Shown: positions 23,401-35,022 of the stretch, one piece after another
Position numbering within the stretch: the stretch's first letter is position 1
Layout of the letters: the number at the start of each line of letters is the position of its first letter
Source of the DNA: Phorcus lineatus
Taxonomy: Eukaryota; Mollusca; Gastropoda; Trochida; Trochidae
NCBI GenBank assembly: GCA_921293015.1
Contig: OV121086.1
Span: 43,665,402-43,729,401, forward strand
Reading direction: 5' to 3'
Length of the DNA: 64,000 nt
Position numbers and translations under genes: made by a program
Notes under the pieces: model-generated
Told to the model about the DNA's origin: nothing
Databases searched by the model: none
Seen by the model: only the letters and a program-made list of their open reading frames with translations

Positions 23401-25344
23401 TTAACACTACCGACCCATGTTTTTCATTGTGTCTTCTGTAAATTGTCCGGTTTTCGACCACTAATTACGACATAAAGCTGCTTTTGTCACTTTATATTAA
23501 TATAATAAGCAACAAGATGCTGATTTTCAGAAACAACCACTACTCCTCGATAAAATATCACCATTTATAAAGTTTGACATATATGACTTCAACAACATAC
23601 TCTGTCACCCTTTAGACTTACATTGGGCTAGCTTTTGAAGAAACATTTTTAGACGATCGCTCGAACTTGCTAATGCAAATACTTGGCTGCAAATGAAGTA
23701 AACTTCACTATGTTATGCATACCAAAGTCAACACAAAACGTTAAAATAAAAGAGTACTTATTTCTAAAAATGAGTTATTGAGTCTGTTGTTGCAGAACGG
23801 TAAACATGTTACATTCTACTTCTCAAACCAGTAATATATATACATAATTGTAATACTATATGAAATATCTGTGATAAACTATTAACTCCCTATCAGTCCC
23901 ACAGTTACAGTCTAGGCAATATGCCTTAGCATGTGATTTTGATAAAATGAACTTTTTACCGAAGAAAAAAGGTGTAAGATTATCAGGAAACAAGTCTTTA
24001 GCCGAGTTTCAATTCAAAGATCCGTTGTTTTGGCACTCTATTTCGTTACGATCACATATAAAGGACCTGTAAGTAGGGAAATGGGGCAATGATAAACTTT
24101 TAACATTACATTAAAGGCACTCTATCCCGTTTTCTCAGGGAAACATGGGTATCTCAAGAAAAGAGAAAAATGTTACTATAAACAAACGTACAAAGTTTGG
24201 TTAAATTATACAAATTAATTTTCCTATCGTAAATGATTAAAAGGTGTTCACACTAAAGTGGCTGTCAGCAGTTTTCGCTTGGTACTTGTTATCCGACTAC
24301 GAATACGAGGATTTGACAAATGAGATGTGTGACCCTCTGAAGATGATACATGTTACATAAAATAATATTTATTGAAGAAACTGGAAGAAATAAAAATAAT
24401 TAAAATATGCCACTGTCCCTTCAACTTAAGCTTTCTGCAGTACTTATCAATATACATATTCCAATTTGTTTGTCAAAATACCATTCTGCTTCGGTTCGGA
24501 AGTACGTTTTGAACAATACGCCTCAGAACAGATTAAGGAAAAAAAGTTTATCAAAACACAAGGAAATGAAAAGTTAATTATTGATATCAATCATAGTTGC
24601 AATTGCTGTAGGAAGGAAATCAAAATCAATATGCAATCTCATAATCCGTTATCTTACAAATCTTATTCATTCCGCCTGTAAATAATTTGATCGATTGATA
24701 TGGCATGTCCGATCACGCAAATCGATCTCACCTGGCAACATTGATTTATAGAGACAATATCCTTTATTTTTCACCATACAAACACTGATTTTAATAAATT
24801 AAACTTGGACTTAACCCTTGTGAAGATACCATTAACCTCTTGTAAATGTATATTTCTATATTTTCAATTTCATATATCATATATCATTTCAACAAACTTT
24901 TTGACTAAAAATATTTTATTCACTTAAGATTAGTTTAATTTTGAACAAGGTTTCCAATATTGAACCCATTTTTTAATTTGAGAAAAATACATGTTTCCTA
25001 ATTTTTCTAAAAAAATGTAAAAAACGTTATTTTTTTAACAAAAATGCAATAAAACAGTAAGACATTCGGTCATTTAAGAAACATTTACAATTTTGAAAAG
25101 CCCAGGATTATGCCTTTCTTTTGATTTATAAATCACTCTTTTAAAGTATTTATGAAATTATTTTTTTTACTTTGCCCTAAAACAGCAAACGGATTCATAA
25201 ATTCTATCACTTTTTTTCACAATGTTCCACCACATATATCATCCTAAACGTTTTATATGTTAATAAGGAGGGTTTGGAGTATACAAAACAGTTAAAATTA
25301 TTTCTTTTGCAATTTGTGGTGGGTTGAACCCTAATTTTGACCGG
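20424..25344. other. long non-coding stretch
   Basis: About 4.9 kb of AT-rich sequence without a supported gene, apart from the repeat partner at 23515-23600. Confidence 0.35.
23515..23600. repeat. diverged repeat, partner at 19375-19460
   Basis: Second member of the pair; CTCGATAAAATATCACC... precedes the shared ATAAAGTTTGACATAT core. Confidence 0.6.
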
Positions 25345-25870
25345 ACTATTAATTACAACAGAAATATTTCAAGTGTAGAGATATTGGGATTTAATCGACA
25401 GTTACACAGAGCAACAATAAAAGTATTCATTTATTCTTATAATGTTTTTATGTTTAATTCCTAAAGGGATCACAAGTGTAGAAATATTGGGATTTCACTC
25501 ACAGTTACACAGAGCAACAATAAAAGTATTCATTTATTCATATATAGTCTATATCTTTTATTCCTAAAGGGACCATACGTGAAGAGTTATAGGAACATCA
25601 CTCACAGTTACACTGTGTAACAATAAAAGGATTCATACATTCATTTAATGTTTCTATGTGTAATTCCTAAAGGGATCACACGTGAAGAGATATAGGAACA
25701 TCACTCACAGTTACACTGTGTAACAATAAAAGGATTCATACATTCATTTAATGTTTCTATTTGTAATTCCCAGATGGATCACAAGTTTAGAGATACAGGA
25801 ACTGACAGTTACAGAGTGCAACAATGACACTATTCATTTATTTATAAATTGCTATAGTATTTCCAAAAGA
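25345..25870. repeat. 103-bp satellite, five units
   Basis: The phrase AAGTGTAGAGATATTGGG (or ACGTGAAGAGATATAGG) recurs at 25371, 25474, 25577, 25680 and 25783, exactly 103 bp each time, with CAGTTACACAGAGCAACAAT and ATTCCTAAAGGGATCAC in every unit. Units three and four are nearly identical, showing recent local turnover. Confidence 0.95.
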
Positions 25871-25984
25871 GAATTTCTTCTCCTCATTATGGGCTAATTT
25901 ATATACTATTCTATATTAATTACAACAGAAATATCACTTTTGATGAAATTGAAATTGAATAAGATGGAACTATACAATACGTGT

Positions 25985-26170
25985 ATCCTACACACTGCAA
26001 CAATGAAAGTATTCATATTTTCATATAATGTTTTTATGTTTAATTCCTAAAGTGTGGAGATATAGGGACATCACTCACAGTTACACAGTGCAAAATTGAA
26101 GTTATTCATTTATTCATATACATGTATTCCAATAACGATCACAAATATAGATATTTAGGAACTTTACTGA
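25985..26170. repeat. outlying diverged units of the 103-bp satellite
   Basis: After a gap (25871-25984) the array resumes with CACTGCAACAATGAAAGTAT and CACTCACAGTTACACAGTGC, in the same orientation but with small length changes. Confidence 0.8.
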
Positions 26171-26289
26171 CAGGTTGCAGTATCCTTAACAGTGAACCTA
26201 TATAGATTATTACAGGAGGATGTGTGTCATATAATTTTTACGAAACGAGTGTAATAATTTCTTTATCATCGATTCTATTCAATCTAAAA

Positions 26290-26475
26290 CACATGGAAAT
26301 ATTCTGAAAACGGCCTGCTTCGCCCTGCGAAGGGTCACTACAATGACGTCACGAACAGTGGTTTTGTGACGTCACGGACGACGACCTTTGGTAACTCGCG
26401 CTGTAATAAACGTTGCTAGGCAAAAGTGATATGTGCACATGTGTTTATATTGAAATATGTCACCACTTATGATTA
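26290..26475. repeat. dispersed CRE-bearing block, copy 1
   Basis: Contains two full TGACGTCA palindromes (26344-26351, 26367-26374), then GGTAACTCGCGCTG and GCAAAAGTGATATGTGCACA. The same order of motifs recurs at about 31250-31390. It may be a short mobile element or a duplicated regulatory block. Confidence 0.6.
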
Positions 26476-27240
26476 ACCATATGGGTAATAAAACAATAGA
26501 TCTCGTTGTGATGAGGAAAAATACGCAATTACAACAAAGGTTTATTTATCCTGTTTTTTGTTTCATTAAGTTACAGAAGACGATGTTTGATTTCGTAGGA
26601 AAACGGATTAGCGATGCTTAACCGAACATGTAACGTTAGTTTGAGAATTGATTCTTTTTTATCAAAGAAGTATGCCTTGCACCTGTTAACATTTATTTTA
26701 GTTTTCGTGAGATTAAAATGTTTACCTAAGGAAACGTGCTACTGGCCTTTAAAAAGCCATCCTGCATTTGTCAATCTAGTTCAAACTACATGACGAACTT
26801 CGGGGACGTATATGCATACAGCTAGTTTAAATAAATCGTTCATTTGTCGTCACTGTCATAGCGACAGCAAACCTCTTCTACCATAATGCCGCATTCGTCA
26901 TCGCGTACCAATAATCCTGCACCTGCTATGCGTCACGCATCGTCAACAATGCATTATGGCAGAAATCAGTCACCTGTGACGGAATCGATGGGACAGTCTG
27001 ATAGACTTCCATAGCAAGTCCCAGGCGTACCATAACAACCTGACTGTCTGGAAACAAAGCTAGATGGCGTTATAGTCTGTTCTTTATAGCTTGATGTTCC
27101 GATTGCTTGCTTTATTGGCCAGTCACAAGGGACATATATAAAACGAATTATGTACGCTTTGAGCAAAATGAAATCCTACTTTGAATTTGTGACTGTTTGA
27201 TGATGAGCGTGATTAAAAGTCTCTGAGAATACACATTGTT
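26476..27240. promoter_or_regulatory. GC-richer, dyad-rich stretch
   Basis: 26800-27080 holds several short perfect dyads within 80 bp: TGCGTCACGCA (about 26930), GTCACCTGTGAC (about 26970), AGTCTGATAGACT (about 26996), and an outer pair CCATAATGC (26881) with GCATTATGG (26950). CTTTATTGGCCAGTCAC follows at about 27110. Probably regulatory; no gene seen. Confidence 0.25.
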
Positions 27241-27985
27241 TGTTGTCATCATTGAAATTGGAATGGTACATGTAAAATAATATCATTATTTCTCTTTCCA
27301 ACCACTACAATTACTCCTATTGAACTACTGATGTTACTATTCTTTTGTGTGCAAGCATAGCTACTGCTGCTGTTGTTATTGGCACTACAAAGGCAGACAG
27401 TGTGTCCTTTCTGGCTCAGCTGTAGAATATCAGAGTTTCGTCCAGTGAGTTTTACCTGAAAGAAAAAAAAGGACAGTAACGTGGCTTTGGTCACGTTCAT
27501 GCACGAATGCAGAAAACCCATAACTGTTTTTTTTATAGACCAGAGTGTTGAGTGTTAATACGTTGTGACATTTTGAAAAATTGTACAACAGATGAGTTAT
27601 CTTCTCGTATCTCGTAACAGTATAGAGGAATACAGGAAACAAATATTGATGAACATGTCAGACACAGAAAGGTGACATCCCTACATCTAAAGATTGTATC
27701 TCTAGATCCTCTTGGAGGGCAATGACACAACTGTGAACGTTTGACCTATTACTAGTTAAAAACGTAAATGGTTCCCGATCAAGTGTAATTGTATTTTTGA
27801 TTTGTGATATTTAAGATTCGTGATTTCATCTCAAGGATGTTGGCCAGCAAACTCAAATTCACTTCGTAGTATATCAATGCTGAGAGAAGTACCGGGTATG
27901 AATAGCGGCATCAACTGGACAAAGTGAACCACTGAAGAACCTCAAATGAGAGAAACGAGACATCGAGTCGACATTGTTGACTGAC
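27241..27985. other. non-coding stretch with one exon-like spot on the minus strand
   Basis: On the minus strand a strong pyrimidine tract ending TTCTTTCAG (about 27455-27470) precedes an open frame (VKLTGRNSDILQLSQ, GHTVCLCSANNN...) down to about 27249. It resembles an exon of an extracellular protein only vaguely. Unassigned. Confidence 0.15.
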
Positions 27986-28345
27986 CTCCGATTTGGTTTC
28001 GGTAATTACAATTGACAGGTTTCATTTACACTCACCAGGAGCACACCGAAATTTCTATGAGCAATAACAATCAAAGAAAGGGCTTCTCTTGATTTACTGA
28101 CCTCCGTTCATATGATTAATTTTGTATGGAATACGACATTTTTCTGCCATATGAAGTGACAAGAAATGAGATCATTTACATAGCATATATATATACATCA
28201 TTCTGGATATCAATAATTACATTTGACAAATTTCATTTTTTCCACAGGGACATACAGGCATTGTTGTTAGCATCAGCAATCAAGGAAGGTCTCCATCTGG
28301 TTCCCTATGGTTTTTCTATGTGATTAGGTTTTTCATGGAATCAGG
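27986..28345. repeat. ~205-bp two-copy tandem duplication
   Basis: 27986-28130 (GGTAATTACAATTGACAGGT ... GAGCAATAACAATCAAAGAA ... TTTTGTATGGAAT) matches 28190-28345 (AATAATTACATTTGACAAAT ... CATCAGCAATCAAGGAAGG ... TTTTTCATGGAAT) in the same orientation. The copies are clearly diverged. Confidence 0.6.
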
Positions 28346-29299
28346 CGTAATTTGACTGAAAAAGGATCTTGATAATTGTGGAAGTGGACAACCTCTCATA
28401 TATATGGAAAATAGTACATTCAGCGGCGTATCTATATCCGTGTACCACCTACCTTAACCTGATATCTATAAAGCAAATGCCTCGTATCGCTGACTTATGG
28501 TTCTTCTATATAGAATGTTATGATTTCAGCCAGTCAAATTGGTTCTTTGAAGAGCCTGAAGAAACCCTGCCTCCGTTCATCACTCTCCTGAAACTATCGC
28601 TGGATTGGAGTAATTTAATTTGCTTGTTGTAAAAAGAGCGATATAGTTGTTTTCCCCCCTCAAAAATGATAATTTTGTCTTGAAGATTTAGTAGGAAGTG
28701 CATAATTTCTGCAAATATTTTGTTCAGAACATGCACTTATGTATAATCATTTGCTGAGATACGAATTTTGGTTTTAGACGAATATTTGATTCAGTTTGAT
28801 TCATACAAGAGCAAACATTTATCATAACATGAAGGCAAATTAACTATACCTCAGCTACAAATTACCTAAATCAAACTAAATGCTTATCGCCTTTAGGGAC
28901 GTCCTATCATTTTAGTGTGCAGCTTCGAAACGATGTTCCACTCGTTAAAATATCAAAACGAAATAACCTTATTTTTTTAGATCACATTAATATTTTGAAC
29001 TGCGCGACTGAGCTTCGTATCTTTTATATTTTTACGGCACGCATACGATATTACAAAAGAAACCTTGACAATAATCAAATAGCTTTACCCCTAACGAGGG
29101 TGTAATCAAGTCATCGTTTTCAGCACAAATTTAATGATATTAATCAAAAGTGCTTTAACAGCAGAAAATTCTACATATGTTAAAATCAAAATCAACATAT
29201 AGCATCCTGCTAACTTCAGGAACGAGTTCCATCCATAAATATTCCATTTTTTGTTAATTATTCAACTTTCTGTGACAAGTTAAGAAAAACATCACCCGT
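28346..29299. other. non-coding stretch
   Basis: AT-rich, no supported gene or repeat. Confidence 0.3.
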
Positions 29300-29438
29300 G
29301 CACTGATGATTTAAGTTTTTTACGAAAATGGTTACAAACATGATAATCACATTATTAAGGTGTAAAGCATGGGTAGGAGAGAGAATTGATCCGGAACTTC
29401 AGCAGCGTTAACTATCACGAGAATTACGTGCTTTAAAC

Positions 29439-30056
29439 GCACTAGTGCACACCAATATTTCGTTAACACAACGAATGCACAGATTCTGCATATCTCTCGA
29501 TATTATTCAAGATCCTCACTCAAGTAATCTACCTCGTAAGTTATTTAACGAATATTTACGTATTCAGGTAGTAAAGTTGATTTTTAAAGACCGGAAGTAT
29601 TTAATGTTACGCTACAATAAATCCGCGTGAACTACGATATCGGAAATATTAAGATTTTGCTTATAACCAAAAAAGCGGAAACGGCAGCCGCTTTGGTCAA
29701 TCTAATAGCAATGCTAATGCTGTGTTATTAAATCGGTTTATTTACAACATTGCTTTCATGAAACATAATTCATTCTTTGGTCTCAGTTCAGAGTTTAGGT
29801 AAATTCAATAGCTGCACATAACATTAGTTCAGCCGCGTTTAACTGTCTTTGAGATATCCGTTTTGTGCACAGCTAAACTTTGATTTTTTATATGTCCAAG
29901 CCGACAGCGGCTGTCTAAATTTTTTCATTGTTGACTGCAGGCCAATTGTAAAGAATTTTAACTATTTCATTGCATCGATAGAAAGGTTATGTGAATGCAT
30001 AAGTCCTCTTAAACGTTAAAATAGCCAATTTAAACCGTAAAAGCGTGCACTAGTGC
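29439..30056. mobile_element. 618-bp TIR element inserted in copy A
   Basis: Ends in GCACTAGTGCAC (29439-29450) and its inverse (30045-30056). Flanks CTTTAAAC and CTTTAAGG suggest an eroded 8-bp target duplication, which would fit hAT-type elements. Copy B has the uninterrupted site (GAATCACGCGCCTTTAGG near 39090-39107), so the insertion followed the duplication. No coding frame. Confidence 0.65.
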
Positions 30057-30742
30057 CTTTAAGGTTGTGCTTTCATTCCATTGATACATTTGAAATGTCA
30101 GAGATTGAAAGAGATCGAGCAATGGGTTTGCTTAAGGCTGGATTAATTTGTTTTTTAAAATATGCGAGATTTTGAAAAAAACTCACACCATTCTTTGGTC
30201 GAATTTTGTTTAAGAGTTTTTACATTTTTTAGGAGGAACTCAGAGGTCCACTTATTTGAACATAATGAAGCGCTCATAAAATATCAATGATCATAAGGAA
30301 ATGATTTTATGTTAGATTGACATTACCAATTGACAATCAAAGCAATCCGATGTTTTTTCACCTATACATGAAACAAGCAAAATTCACAAAAAACAGCATT
30401 GGGTTTTGTTTTTGGTATATATATAAAAGTTATTATCCAGAAACTCGTGCTTTCCTTATGTATATCATTTCTAAATTCCCTTCGCAGACTTGATCATATA
30501 TGTTCTAAAGTTAAGGATACAAGATTGTTGTAAAGTATTCTTTATAGTTAAAAATACCAAGGTTGATGGTGGGTTTCTCTTTATGGAATATTGCTATAAA
30601 AAATTTGCGTAGATAGTATAACCAGACAAAATGATAGGCTAATACTTTAAAGTCTACTGAAAGGAATCCTTTCTGGGCCTTCAAAAACCCAGACCAATAA
30701 GTCTCCACTAATCTACTCAAGTGACACAACAATCAACAATTT

Positions 30743-30788
30743 TCTGTCAAGAGATCCCATCCAATCGTACCCTTGTCTGGTGACTTCA
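30743..30788. promoter_or_regulatory. conserved ~45-nt motif, copy A block X
   Basis: CTGTCAAGAGATCCC then CCAATCGTACCCTTGTCTGG then TGACTTCA. One of four related blocks; function unknown. Confidence 0.5.
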
Positions 30789-30818
30789 GTTATTCATGTA
30801 CGAAGTTCTTCAGATAAG

Positions 30819-31068
30819 ATCCCGCCAGGGGCTCGGTAACTTTGTCTGCAGTAGAGAACTGTTCTACACGCAGTCAGGTTTGGGTGCAATGCTACACTGA
30901 GTTTCAGCGCAGGACCACCCGTCGTTCGCTAGTTCCAGCCGATGCTCGCAGGTTTCACCGCAATGCATAGCCACAATGGTGTTGCGGGCTTTCTCCCTGC
31001 AATAATACTAGCAGCCGCGATATAAGTGAAATAATCTTGAAAGCGGCGTTAAACCCCAACTCACTCAC
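30819..31068 (-). mobile_element. SINE-like insertion with 12-bp target duplication
   Basis: Flanked by perfect TCTTCAGATAAG at 30807-30818 and 31069-31080. Read on the minus strand the body begins GAGTGAGTGAGTTGGGG and TTAACGCCGC, the same family head as 20187-20409. Copy B is empty at this point (AAGTTCTTCATAGAAGAAAC, about 39570-39590), proving insertion after the duplication. Confidence 0.8.
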
Positions 31069-31249
31069 TCTTCAGATAAGAAACCTTATGAATATGATAT
31101 GAATAGTCGGATGGAAACCTTTTTATAATCATGAATCGAAATCAAAGTTAAGTAAAAAGTTTATAGTTCTCATAATATAACATGCATATCCGTACATCTC
31201 AAAAACCTATGTTAACCCCTTTAATACTGATTCTTTACCATTTGAAAGG

Positions 31250-31400
31250 GCCCGTTTTCTTACGACAGGCGGCTACAGTGACGCCAAAAAGAATTAATTT
31301 ATGACGTCACTGACGAAATACGGCAACTCGCGTTGAAACAACTTTTGCTTGTCAAAAGTGATATGTTCACATGTTCACATATGAACAATATTTCATTACT
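31250..31400. repeat. dispersed CRE-bearing block, copy 2
   Basis: TGACGTCA at 31302-31309, then GGCAACTCGCGTTGAAAC and GTCAAAAGTGATATGTTCAC, matching the motif order at 26290-26475. Confidence 0.6.
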
Positions 31401-32787
31401 CCTGCTTGGACCATATTGTCTCACATTTCAAATTATGAGCTTGTTGTTATTCCTAATTTTTTTTTCAAAAATAACATTACATGTACCTAAGATTCCCAGA
31501 AAGTTGATAAAAAGACGTTCGTTTTGAATTTTTTGAAGCATTACTGTTCCAGTCATTAATGATTCTAATACGATCTTGAGTTCACATTTCCATATGCTTG
31601 GCCGAGAAAAAAACCCTGAAAGTGCTTTCTCTCGTTAAAGCATTGATTTCAATTCCAGCAAAACAGCAAATTAACTCAACTATCTTATTGTTGGTGCGCG
31701 TAACTAATACACTGTAAACTATATACCACTACACTACTGTTTCATTGGAAGATGTTTACCAGCATGTACCGATATGCATACAGTCTGAATAAGAAGAAAC
31801 ACTACACTGTATATCAGTGTCTTCTTAGTTTACTGGCATGTCTAGTTTTACAATGTGAAAAGTTCAGCTGTCAACATCGTAAGGAAGTAGTTCCAGTTGT
31901 AATTGTGTCTCATTTACCCATGGTAACTTCTCCTTCCTTCATGAATTCATTTTATCATTTTCAGAAAACACTCATTCAAACTTTGTCAAGGACTTGGTAT
32001 GCTACTTAGAAGAATCTTGTCTGAATTATATAATTCGACTGTGTAGTTTATTGACCGATTATTGATTTCTTTACGATGGATTGTGATAACATAGATTGTA
32101 TTTATGTCAATCTGTGAATGTATAATATATTTGAAAAGAATGTATAAGAATGTTTTCCCTGTAAAGGTGTTTTGACGTGATAAATGCTTATTACATTTGT
32201 ACCATACTTGTACTATATGCGTGTGGCCTTAAAGTATTGAACAAAGTTATTATTATTATAAAAATAGAAAAGGAATGTAAGTAAATGTCACACATCGAGC
32301 AATTTTACACCCAGTCAGAACCGTCAAGGGACTTTGCTCTTAAAAACTTAAAATGTATGAGCTGCAACGTTTAGGCTCTCTCATCGCTCGGGACAATTTA
32401 CCAAAATAGGTTCACTCACAGGAGGAAATGTTTAAAAGCAATTGCAACATTTTATCTGATAGAGAGAGGAATATAAAATTTGGTTCAATTTTCATTATTC
32501 CCTTGAGGGTCACGTGTGATTGAAATTTGTTGATACTTCCTCTGAACATTTTTTGGTTGTGTTTAATAACCTAATAGAAATTCATCTCTTCATGCTTTTC
32601 AAAATATGCTTTTTCAAATGTGGTGTTTACTTAAATGAATTCGCTAGAGAATCGCACATCAATGAATGAACGTTTCAGTTATGTGACGTTGTTCTTACTT
32701 TATGAACAGTCAAGCATGCGAATGCGATTCGTCTTCATCCATGGACAATGTATAATTTGATGAAGAAAAAATCATCTCTTCTATTTC

Positions 32788-32985
32788 ATCAGCGAGAGAA
32801 AGGATTGGGGAAAGAGAGGGAGAGAGAGAGTGAGAAAGAGAGAGATAGAGAGAAAGAGACCGTCACAGACAGACACAGATCAAGACAGACAGATAAAGAG
32901 ACAGAGAGATACAGACAGTGACGGATAGATACATACAGTGACAGAGAGATAAAGTACAGAGACAGACAGGCAGAGGGCGAGAAGA
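32788..32985. repeat. purine-rich GA/GACA microsatellite
   Basis: Imperfect GAGA then GACAGA runs over about 200 bp. The matching spot in copy B (about 42825) is unexpanded, so it grew after the duplication. Confidence 0.85.
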
Positions 32986-33314
32986 TGACAAATGAATATT
33001 TGTTATGCTATTCTAAAGAAAGAAAACCCATTCAGCTGTGTGATGTAATTTCAAGACGTACATATTTTTCAATACGATTTGATTGTGTAAATGATAATAG
33101 ACAACAATTTCTGACATGGTTTCATACTAACTCATATTATCTATGGTAAGCACGTGACTAGGTGTTCACCATGCATCTCGCGTGTTTATCGTGAAAACCT
33201 CAAACACTGATATTTTGTTTATTGGACTAATCTAAGTTAAACGTTGTTTTTCAAATCAAAGCTAAGCTTAAACAATAATTAAAATTGCAATTTTTCAACA
33301 CAAGAGAATTCCAA

Positions 33315-33400
33315 CGTGTAAATGGAAACGTTGGTTCGAACCTGCGATCTCTTGAATTCAGGCCAAGTGAACTAACATAGACCACGGAAGCCAATTGAAA
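33315..33400 (-). other. tRNA-like sequence (pseudo-tRNA or SINE head)
   Basis: On the minus strand GGCTTCCGTGGTCTATG resembles a tRNA 5' half with an A box, a CTTGG/TCAAG stem could be the anticodon arm, and GCAGGTTCGAACC is a perfect B box. The T stem and acceptor stem do not close well and the residue before the would-be anticodon TGA is C rather than T, so it is not a working tRNA. Copy B seems to lack it. Confidence 0.4.
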
Positions 33401-34329
33401 TTATAGGATATCTTTCATAAGTGCCATGTATTGCCTGAAGTCGAACATTACTTTTTGTTATATAGTTTTAAGCAATCTTTGATACAAAATGTATTTAAAG
33501 ATAATAACTTTGTGATAGGCTTTCTGTTAACTGGGGGTCATACTGACAATAGCAATTCAGTCTATTGAGGTACAATGCAGCTTGTACGGACTCCGCGTTC
33601 ATAATTCACGTGCTCGAGGGACCATCTAATTTGAGCAACTCAGTTGTTAACTATTACATTTTTTTTTACTTATACTCTTACCACGGCGAGAAATAAACAT
33701 TTGCAAATTCGATGCAATAATGATAATCAGCCGTTTGAATACATTTTCAACAAACCTAATAATAAACCCCCATAATTAATATGGATAATTTAAGTATGAC
33801 AACATCGTATTATGAAATTTATAGGCTACGAGTATATATTGTTTTGAATATCTTATCATTCTTGGCAACTTTATCAATTTGCATTATCTTCGCGAAGGAA
33901 TTCCTCTGACGATGTTGTGTCGTTTCATATGATGGATAAACGCCTCAATATCCCCATATTCCCTTGATGAATATATATGCTGTAGGTATACGACAGTTTC
34001 TTCACATGTAAAACGGTTATGCTCTGTGTTTATAAGACGCCTTAAAGTATACCACTGACAGAAACGAACAGTTATTTCAGTGCATCCTATTCGAATCATT
34101 TAGAAAAACTGTGAAATACAAGTAGAATGAAAACAAATTGAGATATGCTTACCAAAGCCAAGTAAAGATAGACGACATATAAAAAATGGAGAGGTCTGCT
34201 GCGTGCAACATGAGGCAAGACTTACACGAGGTCAGACTATCAATGAAGATCAATGATGTAAAACTGTTCTGACCTTAAAGACCGGTTAGTACCAACTGAC
34301 GTAGTCAACTGACAATGAGATCAAAGTGT

Positions 34330-34376
34330 CTCTGTAAATGGCACAATCCACTAATATCCTTGTCTGGTGACGTCAC
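34330..34376. promoter_or_regulatory. conserved ~45-nt motif with CRE, copy A block Y
   Basis: CTCTGTAAATGGCACAATCC then ATATCCTTGTCTGGTGACGT; full TGACGTCA at 34368-34375. Upstream CTGTTCTGACCTTAAAGAC is also kept in copy B. Confidence 0.5.
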
Positions 34377-34865
34377 TTTGACACGAGGCAAATCATTTTG
34401 ATGATAATGATTTCCTGAAAATATCTTAGTCACTTTATAAAGAGAACAGAAAGGTAAATTCTGCACTCGAAGGCAATTGCATAGGAGATTGTATATAAAT
34501 TGCATGATGCTATTGGCCATACATAAAAAGGTCAGATCTTATCAAACTGTGTATCAAAACTGCTAGCGCGTCATAGTGAAAGGTGTAAGTAGTGGCATCA
34601 TGTAAGTATTTGACATAATTGCATTAAAATAAAACTGATTTAATGACCTATTTTTGAATGTCATAATTCACGAGTATTTTCATTTCTGTTTTCATATCAT
34701 TTCCCAAACAAAACCTTTCAACTGACAGCTACAACCAGTGGTTGAACATGAACAGAAAACAACTATTCTGGTTCAACAACATTCTGTAAATACCTTTATT
34801 TTAGATTTTTTCCTCGTGTATACAACTAAATGATAAAATGCTTGTGGAAGGGACCATTTGCAAGG

Positions 34866-35022
34866 TTCTATATATATCGACGACTCAGGTGTCAGTGAAC
34901 TCCGGAACGGAACGACCTTTGTAACAGCCAAATCCATACTCCAATCTATTCTTGAAGCCGATCAAACGATCCCCTTAGCAGCATGTGGATATTCAATCTG
35001 TCTGGGGAGAAAATCATGTTAG
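34866..35022 (+). promoter_or_regulatory. conserved TATA-containing block, copy A
   Basis: TATATATATCGACGACTCAG is followed by GTCAGTGAACTCCGGAACGG and, about 40 nt on, by GAAGCCGATCAAACGATCCC and ATTCAATCTGTCTGGGGAG. The whole block recurs in copy B at 50621-50781 and is among the best-kept parts. A TATA-like run upstream of a TCAGT-like initiator suggests a promoter; no coding exon follows. Confidence 0.3.

Noticed and set aside
25345-25870. CRISPR or rDNA-spacer array
   Set aside because: The entire 103-bp unit is repeated without unique spacers; a plain satellite.
30511-30732. Minus-strand frame with SRLVETYWSGF shared with copy B
   Set aside because: Nearly all differences between the copies are amino-acid changing and the flanking frames do not match; DNA-level conservation explains it.
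31752-32009. Small secreted protein with signal peptide (LLSLLACLVLQCEKFSCQ)
   Set aside because: Copy B keeps part of the frame, but most differences change amino acids, so there is no sign of protein-level selection.
33315-33400. Functional tRNA-Ser(TGA) gene
   Set aside because: Acceptor and T stems do not pair, position 33 is not T and there is no long variable arm.
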